Below, piece after piece: positions 1 to 5,673 of a DNA stretch of 10,605 nucleotides (position 1 is its first letter; every line of letters starts with the position of its first letter). Origin of the DNA: Nitrospinota bacterium (GTDB lineage: Bacteria > Nitrospinota > Nitrospinia > Nitrospinales > VA-1); assembly GCA_002731985.1 (NCBI GenBank), contig PCCT01000106.1:1-10605 (forward strand). Direction: 5' to 3'. A model generated the notes under the pieces. The model worked only from the letters and a program-made list of their open reading frames with translations, searched no databases and had not been told where the DNA came from. The translations under genes and the position numbers were made by a program.

Positions 1-2
1 TA

Positions 3-131
3 CGGCTGGATAGGCATTATCAGTTAGCCAGATATTTTCCTGCAGAGCCTTCCTTTACTTCGGATCCCCTCCCTCCTGGTATGGATCAACGTCTTACTGA
101 GCTTTCCGTGTTGTTGAAAGAGCTGAGTTAA
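3..131 (+). CDS. 3' end of an unrecognised gene (partial)
   Basis: An open frame enters from the left edge and runs 42 codons to a TAA stop. The visible tail is mixed polar and charged, with a proline-rich stretch (DPLPPGMDQ) followed by a leucine-rich helix-like end (LTELSVLLKEL). There is no membrane segment or recognisable motif, so no function is assigned. The gene converges on the minus-strand monooxygenase-fold gene, which ends 33 bases further right. The reading frame is uninterrupted and amphipathic, and no other frame here is open across the interval, but the piece is short and could still be chance. Confidence 0.5.
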   Translation, partial: RLDRHYQLARYFPAEPSFTSDPLPPGMDQRLTELSVLLKELS

Positions 132-164
132 TCTTTCATCGTTCTATATAGTTCGAGAGTAATT

Positions 165-470
165 TTACTGATTCTTAGTGGCGACGAGATTGTATTCCAT
201 AAATTTGACTGGTTTTAGCGTTTCCGGATACACGGTTTGTACAAATTGTGCCGAAGCCGGTGAATTCTGATGAACCGTAAGGGTATTTTCGTCTTCAAAT
301 CGTAAAATGTGCATGAATCTGGAAGGATTCAATATCTCCTTCTGGGCTATATAGATCGTGGTCAATAGTTCGTGACCTTTAACGTGCTCTACCAACTGCC
401 GGATGTTGTTTTTGGTTCGCTCTACTTTGTTTGGTCTAACCTGATATTGAGCGGTCATATAAATGGGCAT
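165..470 (-). CDS. Antibiotic biosynthesis monooxygenase (ABM)-fold small protein
   Basis: This is a complete 101-aa protein, the normal length for a single ABM-fold (dimeric ferredoxin-like barrel) protein. The pattern fits the family: an N-terminal strand with MTAQYQVRP, a helix of about residues 18-31 (NIRQLVEHVKGHE), a strand with TTIYIAQKE, then FMHILRFEDENTLTVHQNSP, and a closing FVQTVYPETLKPVKFMEY. In the family the strand after the second helix carries a conserved H-x2-S, matched here by HQNS. Such proteins are often cytoplasmic quinol- or heme-modifying monooxygenases, but many are uncharacterised, so the substrate is unknown. The start is fixed by a strong AAGGAGG about 7 bases upstream. 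A 7-bp inverted repeat lies just upstream of that site. Confidence 0.75.
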   Translation of the reverse strand: MPIYMTAQYQVRPNKVERTKNNIRQLVEHVKGHELLTTIYIAQKEILNPSRFMHILRFEDENTLTVHQNSPASAQFVQTVYPETLKPVKFMEYNLVATKNQ

Positions 471-486
471 GGAAAGACCTCCTTGT

Positions 487-510
487 TAACTTTTCGAGGT
501 GAGAAAGTTA
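487..510. promoter_or_regulatory. Inverted repeat upstream of the ABM-fold gene
   Basis: TAACTTT (487-493) and AAAGTTA (504-510) are perfect 7-base inverted arms around a 10-base spacer. They lie directly upstream of the SD of the minus-strand gene starting at 470. The size and position suit a dimeric repressor operator or a leader hairpin. No regulator gene is adjacent, so the role is inferred. Confidence 0.35.
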
Positions 511-604
511 TCCCTTTTCTTGTGTGATCTTAGCAGGAATTGGATAGAGGATGCTGATTGAAAGGGAGGGGTTTGGAGGAGGTGGGAAATCGATATAATT
601 GAAA

Positions 605-628
605 GCGGCAGGGCGTAGGCCCTGCCGC
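605..628 (-). terminator. Stem-loop terminator of the cold-shock gene
   Basis: GCGGCAGGGC (605-614) pairs perfectly with GCCCTGCCGC (619-628) around a 4-base loop. It is a 10-bp, very GC-rich hairpin 12 bases beyond the stop codon of the cold-shock gene. Read on the minus strand it is followed by TTTCAATTAT, an imperfect U tract, so intrinsic termination is likely but not perfect. Confidence 0.75.
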
Positions 629-640
629 AAAATAAATATT

Positions 641-841
641 TTACTTAGGCACTACATTTTCAGCTTGAGGACCTTTTTGTCCCTGACTGACTTCAAACTC
701 AACATCTTGTCCTTCATTTAAAGTTTTGAACCCGTCCCCGGTTACTGCCGAATAATGGACGAATACATCTTCCCCCTCCTCCGTGTGGATAAAACCGTAG
801 CCTTTTTTGTTGTTAAACCACTTAACTTTTCCACTCGCCAT
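641..841 (-). CDS. csp: CspA-family cold-shock protein
   Basis: This is a 66-aa single cold-shock domain, the usual length. It is a five-stranded OB-fold that binds single-stranded RNA and DNA and acts in the cytoplasm as an RNA chaperone. The N-terminus [15 protein letters not shown] holds the RNP1 motif (KGYGFI), and DVFVHYSAV holds RNP2 (VFVHY). The C-terminal half has the expected EGQDVEFEV and GPQAENV. The frame stays open to 916, but the start is placed at 841. A strong GGAGGAGGG precedes this ATG, homology begins here, and the promoter lies inside the longer frame. The inferred leader of about 35 bases is much shorter than the long thermosensing leader of E. coli cspA, so cold regulation by that mechanism is not evident. 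A hairpin terminator follows. Confidence 0.95.
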   Translation of the reverse strand: MASGKVKWFNNKKGYGFIHTEEGEDVFVHYSAVTGDGFKTLNEGQDVEFEVSQGQKGPQAENVVPK

Positions 842-882
842 GATACGATCCCTCCTCCAAGAAATGCGTGAACGCGAAAACT

Positions 883-912
883 TTTCTAGCATATATTTGG
901 GAATAGTGTCAA
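883..912 (-). promoter_or_regulatory. Sigma-70-type promoter of the cold-shock gene
   Basis: On the minus strand a perfect TTGACA (907-912) is followed by an 18-base spacer and TAGAAA (883-888). The -10 is preceded by TGC, an extended -10 element. The predicted transcription start is near 876, giving a leader of about 35 bases to the ATG. Confidence 0.65.
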
Positions 913-1079
913 GCATCGAGTATCCCTTTTCGGATAGTTTAAGTATTTAGCGAAATGCAAGTATTCTCCGGTTCGAAAAAAATCAAATGCTTGATTTGCC
1001 TCGCCCAAGCATTAAATTCCCTTCAAGGAAAAATACATTTTTCTTAATATATTTTGTGCGCTAGGTAGGCTATGAAATC

Positions 1080-1172
1080 ATGGCCCTTATAGCAGTTCTA
1101 GAGCAGAAGGGCATCTTGACAAAAGAGGAAGCGATGCACGAAATATCAGGTCTTAGCAAACGCGAGGTATAA
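1080..1172 (+). CDS. Possible 30-aa small protein or gene remnant
   Basis: An ATG-initiated frame of 30 codons reads MALIAVLEQKGILTKEEAM and onward to KREV. It is amphipathic and alpha-helical. The LEQKGILTKEE core resembles short 'KGILTKEE' helices that recur in many bacterial proteins. AGGTAGG lies about 10 bases upstream and could serve as an SD. No continuation of the homology is visible after the stop in any frame, so this may be a scrap of a longer lost gene rather than a working peptide gene. Confidence 0.35.
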   Translation: MALIAVLEQKGILTKEEAMHEISGLSKREV

Positions 1173-1344
1173 CGTTTTGACACCGTGGCAGTGGTGGACA
1201 TAATTAAATAGATAGTTTTTTGCGGGGACGGCGTTACTATTTCTATCCGCACCTGATGAACTTTCTATTTAGATTCGGTTGCCCCCCCGACATAAAGAAA
1301 TATTTTAAGCATTCCTGCTCTTTTTTGAGTGAATTTTACTCCAA

Positions 1345-1373
1345 TTGACATTCCGCTGCAAAACCCCTAAACT
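1345..1373 (+). promoter_or_regulatory. Candidate promoter of the tyrosyl-tRNA synthetase gene
   Basis: A perfect TTGACA (1345-1350) is followed by a 17-base spacer and TAAACT (1368-1373, 4 of 6 consensus bases). A start near 1380 would give a leader of about 100 bases to the ATG at 1481, and that leader contains the inverted repeats at 1405-1440. Confidence 0.5.
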
Positions 1374-1404
1374 CCGTTCGTTAAACCTTAATGCTCATAG
1401 CCTA

Positions 1405-1440
1405 ACTATTTGTTTCTATTGACTTCCCTTGTCAAATAGT
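1405..1440 (+). promoter_or_regulatory. Competing inverted repeats in the synthetase leader
   Basis: ACTATTTG (1405-1412) is the perfect inverse of CAAATAGT (1433-1440). A second arm, CTATTGAC (1416-1423), can pair with GTCAAATAG (1431-1439) with one bulged base. Both left arms compete for the same right arm, so two mutually exclusive hairpins are possible. They sit just before the ATG at 1481 and overlap the alternative GTG at 1439. This could be an operator or a leader switch. It has no visible T-box hallmarks. Confidence 0.4.
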
Positions 1441-1480
1441 GACGGTAATTAAATTTTACCCTTTTATTGAGAAATTGATT

Positions 1481-2692
1481 ATGTCATCTGGCAACGCGAA
1501 GAAAAACCTTCTGGAGAGTTTTGCTAGAACAACGGATGAAATTTTTTCGCTTAAAGAGTTTGAAGAACTTCTCGATTCGAAAAAAAAGATTCGAATTAAA
1601 TATGGTGTTGATGTTACTTCACCTTTTCTACATATAGGTCATGCGGTCAATTTGTGGATGATGCGTGAGCTTCAGGACCTTGGCCATAAGGTGATTTTTT
1701 TAATCGGTGACTTCACGACTCAGATTGGTGATCCGACAGGAAGAAGCAATACCCGCCCGATCATTCCTCAGGCAGAAATTGATGCAAATGCCGAAGAGTT
1801 TATACGTCAAGCCAAGATGGTTCTCCGGTTTGATGATCCCAACCTTCTGGAGGTCAGGAGGAATTCCGAATGGTTTTCCGGATACCAGCTCGCGGATTTT
1901 TTAAAATTACTTGCAATGGTAACCCACGCCCGTCTTATTTCGCGGGATATGTTCCAGCGGCGTATAGGGAATCAGGAAGATATCTATATGCATGAGATGA
2001 TATACCCTATCCTCCAGGGATACGATTCTTATGTCCTTGAGTCCGACTTGACGATCATCGGTTCGGATCAGTTGTTCAATGAAATGCTGGGACGATTTTA
2101 TCAACAGAAATTTGGTCAGACTCCTCAGGTCATCATCACTACAAAAATTACCCAGGGAATAGACGGCAAGGCGAAGCAGAGTAAGAGTCTCGATAATTAT
2201 ATTGGTCTCGGGCACTCATCGCGCGATAAATTTGGTCGTTGTATGAAAGTGCCTGATGATTTGATTGCAGACTATCTTAAAGTGTATACCAAGATTCCGA
2301 TGGATGAGATAGCGAGGATCGAAAAGGAAATTGGCTCCGATCCAATGAAGTGGAAGAAGTTTCTCGCGGAGGAAATAATAAAGCGCTATCACGATGAGGC
2401 TTCGGCAAGGAGTGAGCGGGAATGGTTTGAAAATACCTTTTCCAAAAAAATCACACCGGAAGATATCCCTGTCCTGGAGTTGGAAGATTCTCAATGGGTT
2501 GCTATTGATTTGCTGAATAAGTTTTTTAACGACTCCAAAAGCAACAGTGATGTACGTCGCTTGTTTAAGCAGGGTGCGGTTTCTATCAATAGTGAAAAAA
2601 TACCGGAATTTGGCTCGAAGATGGAAGTTGCGACCGGTGATGTAGTCAAGGTGGGGAAACGTATCTGGTTCAAAATTAAGATTTTAAAATAG
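1481..2692 (+). CDS. tyrS: Tyrosyl-tRNA synthetase, KMSKS variant, with S4 domain
   Basis: This class I synthetase attaches tyrosine to tRNA-Tyr in the cytoplasm. From the ATG at 1481 it is 403 aa, normal for the family. Signature 1 is VDVTSPFLHIGH (HIGH at residues 51-54). IGDFTTQIGDPTGR (76-88) follows. The tyrosine pocket pattern Y-x3-Q-x2-D is at 175-182, and GSDQ is at 194-197. The second signature is KQSKS (232-236), in which the usual Met of KMSKS is Gln. The C-terminal 50 or so residues form an S4 RNA-binding domain (VRRLFKQGAVSIN...GDVVKVGKR). It belongs to the KMSKS-bearing TyrZ-like branch rather than the E. coli TyrS branch, which carries KFGKT. A GTG at 1439 would add 14 residues, but neither start has a good SD. 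The ATG gives the usual distance to HIGH. The gene is monocistronic and converges on a decayed minus-strand gene. It may be the main enzyme or a second paralogue. Confidence 0.93.
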   Translation: MSSGNAKKNLLESFARTTDEIFSLKEFEELLDSKKKIRIKYGVDVTSPFLHIGHAVNLWMMRELQDLGHKVIFLIGDFTTQIGDPTGRSNTRPIIPQAEIDANAEEFIRQAKMVLRFDDPNLLEVRRNSEWFSGYQLADFLKLLAMVTHARLISRDMFQRRIGNQEDIYMHEMIYPILQGYDSYVLESDLTIIGSDQLFNEMLGRFYQQKFGQTPQVIITTKITQGIDGKAKQSKSLDNYIGLGHSSRDKFGRCMKVPDDLIADYLKVYTKIPMDEIARIEKEIGSDPMKWKKFLAEEIIKRYHDEASARSEREWFENTFSKKITPEDIPVLELEDSQWVAIDLLNKFFNDSKSNSDVRRLFKQGAVSINSEKIPEFGSKMEVATGDVVKVGKRIWFKIKILK

Positions 2693-2701
2693 TTGAAAGT
2701 T

Positions 2702-2725
2702 TAAGCAAACAATGGCTTTTGCTTA
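2702..2725. terminator. Weak stem-loop between convergent genes
   Basis: TAAGCAAA (2702-2709) pairs perfectly with TTTGCTTA (2718-2725) across an 8-base loop, 10 bases after the synthetase stop. There is no T run on the plus strand, so it is at best a weak terminator. It overlaps the stop codon of the minus-strand relic. Confidence 0.3.
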
Positions 2726-3066
2726 CCGGTCTATAGGTAGGCCATGTTCCAGTTTGTACCCCATGGTAATTTCAAAAGTTCGCATTTTCTTGTCAGAATC
2801 ATAAATCTCCGCAAGTTTACCATTAGTCTGACACAAAGCTAGAAAGTGACCAAACTTCTCTTTGGTCACGGTAATTAACTTCCCTCATTCTTTATTTACA
2901 AAAATACGCTCACCATAATCACCGTTGCCTCCAGTTCAGCTGTTACATAGACTTGACAATAATCAGGAGCCACAAATGGTTCTGGAGGAGGTTTTTGGTT
3001 CAGGAAATATATCATTGCAGACAAGGTAAATACTCCCAGTACTAATTACACTCCATTCCAGTTCAT
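2723..3066 (-). pseudogene. Decayed small membrane-anchored protein gene
   Basis: Reading down the minus strand from the ATG at 3066, the frame meets TAA at codon 7. It then continues as a hydrophobic span (LVLGVFTLSAMIYFL), a proline-rich linker (NQKPPPEPF) and VAPDYCQVYVTAELEA. It then needs a frame change near 2930 to continue as GDYGERIFVNKE, a TGA, and GKLITVTKEKFGHF through to GYKLEHGLPIDR at the stop. All segments look protein-like and follow each other in order. The original gene was therefore probably about 110 codons, encoding one membrane span and a soluble domain. It lies 16 bases after the intact 52-aa membrane-protein gene, apparently in the same operon. I do not recognise the family. 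Two stops plus a frameshift argue for true decay rather than one sequencing error. Confidence 0.55.
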
Positions 3067-3082
3067 TATTTGAGTATGCCTT

Positions 3083-3241
3083 TTATTTGAAAGTCAGTTG
3101 TTCAACATTTTCTTTTATGGTTGCAGACTTGTTGGGCGTTGGATCAATAATTGGCCAAAGTAGTATAAATAGGATAAATCCCACAACCACAATCCCGATA
3201 ATATAGCCGACCCAATCGACGACGGAAAACTTTTCTTTCAT
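3083..3241 (-). CDS. 52-aa single-span membrane protein, unknown
   Basis: The predicted 52-aa protein starts MKEKFSVVDWVGYIIG. It carries one long hydrophobic helix (about residues 11-32, ending FILFILLWPII) and then a short hydrophilic tail (DPTPNKSATIKENVEQLTFK). The short positively charged N-terminus before the helix suggests N-in topology with the tail outside the inner membrane. A GGAG sits about 15 bases before the ATG, which is far for an SD and lowers confidence in the start. No better start exists in frame. It is followed by the decayed membrane-protein gene, so the two may once have worked together. The family is not recognised. Confidence 0.6.
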   Translation of the reverse strand: MKEKFSVVDWVGYIIGIVVVGFILFILLWPIIDPTPNKSATIKENVEQLTFK

Positions 3242-3405
3242 TTATCTATTTTGCCACTCCAGGACTATATGTAAAAAATTTTTATAAAATTATGTAGTTA
3301 TTAATCAAGTTTAATACCATAAACACGTCGTTTTTGCCTTGGATTTATAGTTATTTAACAAGATTGTGATAAATTTTAGCGTATTTCTGCCATTAAGTAT
3401 TTCAG

Positions 3406-3423
3406 TACAAAATTAAATTTGTA
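3406..3423 (+). promoter_or_regulatory. Palindrome just upstream of the 60-aa gene
   Basis: TACAAA (3406-3411), six bases, then TTTGTA (3418-3423) form a perfect 6-6-6 inverted repeat, ending 13 bases before the ATG at 3437. It is a possible operator site. In such an AT-rich stretch a chance palindrome is also plausible. Confidence 0.3.
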
Positions 3424-3436
3424 AACGGTGGTGAAA

Positions 3437-3619
3437 ATGGAATCTTCACGGAATGGAAGTAATGCCCTTGGTGACGTTGTGTATCAAGAAGCGTGGGTGG
3501 AGTTCGAAGAAAATTTACATAAAGACAATCTAAGATTCATGGCGGAAATGTTTGAAGGGGTTTTTCTGGAAGAGTATGTGCGGAAATATGGTGATGAATC
3601 CCTTTCATTCATGTCATGA
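3437..3619 (+). CDS. 60-aa acidic protein, unknown
   Basis: This small protein has a polar N-terminus (MESSRNGSNALG) followed by a strongly amphipathic acidic helical region (YQEAWVEFEENLHKDNLRFMAEMFEGVFLEEYVRKYG). It has no membrane span or cysteine. The ATG at 3437 is preferred because GGTGGTG, which can act as an SD, ends just upstream. That same stretch contains two in-frame GTG codons (3428, 3431) that could serve as alternative starts. A textbook intrinsic terminator 37 bases after the stop shows that this is a real, separate transcription unit. The family is not recognised. Its size and acidic helical character would suit a small regulatory or binding protein, but that is only an impression. 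Confidence 0.6.
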   Translation: MESSRNGSNALGDVVYQEAWVEFEENLHKDNLRFMAEMFEGVFLEEYVRKYGDESLSFMS

Positions 3620-3655
3620 TGTTCTTCTACAAATACGGTCGTTAATATATATGAG

Positions 3656-3687
3656 AGGTCACCTGTTAGCCGGGGTGACCTTTTTTT
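3656..3687 (+). terminator. Intrinsic terminator after the 60-aa gene
   Basis: AGGTCACC (3656-3663) pairs perfectly with GGTGACCT (3674-3681) across a 10-base loop. It runs straight into a seven-T tract (3681-3687). This is the best terminator in the window and reads on the plus strand. Confidence 0.88.
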
Positions 3688-3846
3688 ATTCTGACGATCA
3701 TAAAAAGGATATTAGTTTATCAATTAAAAGGTTAGAATATTCAAATTAATAATATAAAGGAGGTAATGATTATTTTCGTCTAATCCTAAATTTACAGAGA
3801 ACATAATTTGATTTCTGACTTGACTTCTATTTCGGAGGCTCCTGCT

Positions 3847-4533
3847 ATGGCTGAAAAGTTTATCCACGTGGACACCAGCGATGTTGAGACAACTGAATCC
3901 TTTTTTTCTGACCGCTTTTTGCGGGCACGCATAGAGAGTGGGCGTCCATCGAACGAAGGGTATGATTTGATCCTTGAAGAAGGTCGGGATGTTGAGTGGC
4001 AGGAAGCCCATTGGAAGGAAATCAAAGACAATCAGTTAAAATACGACGAAGATGTGAATCAGTACATTACCTTAACCCTTTCCGATTTAGTCAAACCTCA
4101 ATCACAAGCCCTGACAAATAAATATCTGGTCAGCATGGAGGCGGATGCTGGACAATTAGCAGTTGATGAATGCGAGCGTTCGAAAAAGTTTGTTGCTTAC
4201 CGGGTCAATGCAGATTTCTTCCTACTCAGCTTAGGATTGTTTCGCTCGGATACTAATATTCTTGGTGATGCTTATATTGATAAAGGCGGGTACTATTATT
4301 CCTCGGCGGCCTCCAGTTTGAAGGAGGTTTTCGGCGGCAGATCGGCCTTGTCCGATACGATGGAAAAACTTTCACGTCAGTTTGGCAAGTATGTGGAAAT
4401 TTTAAGATACATGAAAAATTCAGATGATAATTTCCTGAGTTTTCATTTTAAATTTACTAAGCCGGAGATTGAGACATTGGAAAGAACCCTGACTGAAGAA
4501 TCGGATCAGAGAAAGAAAAGTCGGCCAAATTAA
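3847..4533 (+). CDS. 228-aa soluble protein of unknown function
   Basis: The protein has no signal peptide and no membrane span and is rich in acidic residues. Visible features are an N-terminal region with IHVDTSDVETTESFFSDRFL, a central charged part around WQEAHWKEIKDNQ, a more hydrophobic core (KFVAYRVNADFFLLSLGLF), a Tyr/Ser-rich turn (GGYYYSSAASSLKEVF), and a C-terminal helix ending in a basic tail (QRKKSRPN). The frame opens at a TTG at 3808, but the ATG at 3847 is chosen because GGAGG lies 8 bases upstream. It is transcribed separately from the 60-aa gene, which ends in a terminator, and it converges on the cupredoxin relic 28 bases away. I do not recognise the family. Unbroken length, good SD and protein-like composition make it a real gene. 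Confidence 0.8.
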   Translation: MAEKFIHVDTSDVETTESFFSDRFLRARIESGRPSNEGYDLILEEGRDVEWQEAHWKEIKDNQLKYDEDVNQYITLTLSDLVKPQSQALTNKYLVSMEADAGQLAVDECERSKKFVAYRVNADFFLLSLGLFRSDTNILGDAYIDKGGYYYSSAASSLKEVFGGRSALSDTMEKLSRQFGKYVEILRYMKNSDDNFLSFHFKFTKPEIETLERTLTEESDQRKKSRPN

Positions 4534-4561
4534 TGATCCTTCATGGTTTCAGGGGCCAATC

Positions 4562-4923
4562 TTATAAGTCGGGGGATATGAAATTCTGAGGGGGGGGGTA
4601 TTTTTCCTCGACCACAATAGCACCGCACATGATGGCGGTGTGGATGGTACAGAAATAGTCAACGACTCCCACCTCGTTTAGAGTTGTTTTAAACTCCTTG
4701 ATCAAAAAACTGGCATTGAATTTATCGTCGTGAACGGGGGCTTTTCCGCTTGTGATGGTGTGTAAAACTCCTCCTTACTTCCCGTGTTGAAGCCATCTGC
4801 TTTGAGGAAAGCCATTGCATCAATATTGGGTTTGTCAGATACTTCGCTAGCATTTGGGGGAAGCAAAGGTGAAAGATTGCAGGACAGGAATAAAATGGGA
4901 AAAACCCAATCACGCCTGATCAT
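4562..4923 (-). pseudogene. Frameshifted cupredoxin (blue copper protein) gene
   Basis: From the ATG at 4923 the frame encodes a signal-peptide-like start (MIRRDWVFPILFLS, then CNLSPLLPPNA). It continues to GFNTGSKEEFYTP and then runs into unrelated sequence and a stop at 4702. A second frame, open from 4774 down to the stop at 4562, encodes the cupredoxin core: LHTITSGKAP, the DDKFNASFLIKEF strand, and DYFCTIHTAIMCGAIVVEE. These hold the His, Cys, His and Met expected to bind type 1 copper in this family of exported electron carriers. The usual strand with W-x-N-x-D before the first His is missing, so there seems to be a deletion as well as the frame change. The start codon lies 2 bases after the stop of the 48-aa gene, suggesting translational coupling. 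A run of nine G at 4590-4598 lies near the 3' end. Confidence 0.75.
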
Positions 4924-4925
4924 AA

Positions 4926-5072
4926 TTAGTCTTTCAGTATAAGTTCGATATAAACCATCCATGCGATCATTGAGATAATCAAGACCGTATAACCTGCGTG
5001 GACCCAGATGGTAAAAATAGGGTTTTCCCTGCGTTTCTCTGGGGGACTTCTTTTGTCCTGATTCTCAGTCAC
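4926..5072 (-). CDS. 48-aa single-span membrane protein, unknown
   Basis: The predicted 48-aa protein has a charged N-terminus (MTENQDKRSPPEKRRENP) and one C-terminal hydrophobic helix of about residues 24-45 (WVHAGYTVLIISMIAW, then MVYIELIL). The basic cluster before the helix predicts that the N-terminus stays in the cytoplasm. The start is GTG. A TGA lies two codons upstream in frame, so no longer form is possible, and the SD is weak. It lies 43 bases after ppiC and its stop is 2 bases from the ATG of the cupredoxin relic. That tight packing supports it as a real gene in a three-gene operon. It could be a small membrane partner of the exported cupredoxin, but this is inferred from position alone. 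Confidence 0.65.
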   Translation of the reverse strand: MTENQDKRSPPEKRRENPIFTIWVHAGYTVLIISMIAWMVYIELILKD

Positions 5073-5115
5073 GTTTCAGGTTATCTCTGAAAATTGGAAG
5101 TATGGGTTTTAGAAA

Positions 5116-5394
5116 TTATGTTCGACTTGTAATCTCTATCAGGTGATATCCGAATTGTGTTTTTACAGGACCGTGAACTTTCCCCACTTCTTCTTTGAAA
5201 ACTACAGTGTCAAATTCTGGGACCATTTGTCCGGGACGAAACTCACCCAGGTCGCCTCCATCTGCACCTGAAGGACATTTTGAAAATTTCTTTGCGGCCT
5301 CGGCAAAGTCTGTGCCCGCCTCAATTTCACTTTTCAGTTTATTGCATTCGTCTTCACTAGCTACAAGAATATGGCGCGCGCATGCTGATGACAT
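5116..5394 (-). CDS. ppiC: Parvulin-type peptidyl-prolyl cis-trans isomerase
   Basis: This is a complete 92-aa stand-alone parvulin domain, the same size as E. coli PpiC. It speeds cis-trans isomerisation of prolyl bonds. With no signal peptide it should act in the cytoplasm. The family pattern is nearly complete: ARHILVASEDE at the N-terminus, EAGTDFAEAAKKFSKCPSG (residues 26-44), GGDLGEFRPGQMVPEFD (46-62), VVFKEEVGKVHGPVKTQFGYHLIEI (64-88). The two conserved His of the fold (RHILV, GYHLI) are present. AAGGAG lies about 7 bases before the ATG, and a plausible promoter precedes it. It heads a minus-strand operon with the 48-aa membrane protein and the cupredoxin relic, and is divergent from the pentapeptide-repeat gene. 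Confidence 0.95.
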   Translation of the reverse strand: MSSACARHILVASEDECNKLKSEIEAGTDFAEAAKKFSKCPSGADGGDLGEFRPGQMVPEFDTVVFKEEVGKVHGPVKTQFGYHLIEITSRT

Positions 5395-5422
5395 TTAAAT
5401 CTCCTTAGCAATGTTAGTTGTA

Positions 5423-5451
5423 ATTCTACTTAATTATATTAGGACTGTCTG
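5423..5451 (-). promoter_or_regulatory. Candidate promoter of ppiC
   Basis: On the minus strand CAGACA (5446-5451, 4 of 6 consensus bases), a 17-base spacer and TAGAAT (5423-5428, 5 of 6) form a sigma-70-type promoter. The predicted leader is about 20 bases and ends with the AAGGAG of ppiC. Confidence 0.5.
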
Positions 5452-5576
5452 GATTTTAACTGAGAACTATGCCTGTGGCAAGAAACATCAGCAGAGGAAG
5501 TTGGGAGGGGGTATTGGGGCAGGTTAGAAAAAATATTTTATTCTCGCTTCCAGGGTAATTCCTCCGTCTTCTGGGT

Positions 5577-5607
5577 ATCGCCATTGAATAAATTATCCAA
5601 TGGCGAT
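5577..5607. repeat. 10-bp inverted repeat in the ppiC/pentapeptide divergent region
   Basis: ATCGCCATTG (5577-5586) and CAATGGCGAT (5598-5607) are perfect inverted arms with an 11-base AT-rich loop. No T run follows on either strand, so it is not an ordinary terminator. It lies 66 bases before the pentapeptide ATG and could be a leader hairpin or a protein-binding site. Confidence 0.5.
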
Positions 5608-5673
5608 AAGATGAGACTTGATTTTATCGTGATTAGAGTTCATCCCCTCATTATTAAAAGTTAAGGAACTTGA

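Larger units (their letters stand above)
917..1438. other. Sparse 520-bp intergenic region
   Basis: This is an AT-rich stretch between the divergent cold-shock and synthetase genes. It holds a possible 30-codon reading frame (1080-1172), an 8-bp inverted repeat (AATGCTTG 986-993 with CAAGCATT 1006-1013), the synthetase promoter candidate (1345-1373) and a leader palindrome (1405-1440). The stretch 1173-1344 shows nothing I can interpret. A 60-codon minus-strand frame over 1070-1252 has no SD and unprotein-like composition and was not called. Confidence 0.6.

Noticed and set aside
842..916. N-terminal extension of the cold-shock frame by 25 codons
   Set aside because: The extension has no SD, overlaps a TTGACA / TAGAAA promoter on the same strand, and lies outside the cold-shock domain. 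The ATG at 841 has a strong SD.
1070..1252. 60-codon minus-strand frame
   Set aside because: No SD and a serine/threonine/isoleucine-rich composition with no motif. It opposes the more protein-like 30-codon plus-strand frame.
1907..2673. Three antisense frames inside the synthetase gene
   Set aside because: They are shadows of a confidently identified coding sequence and show no independent SD or motif.
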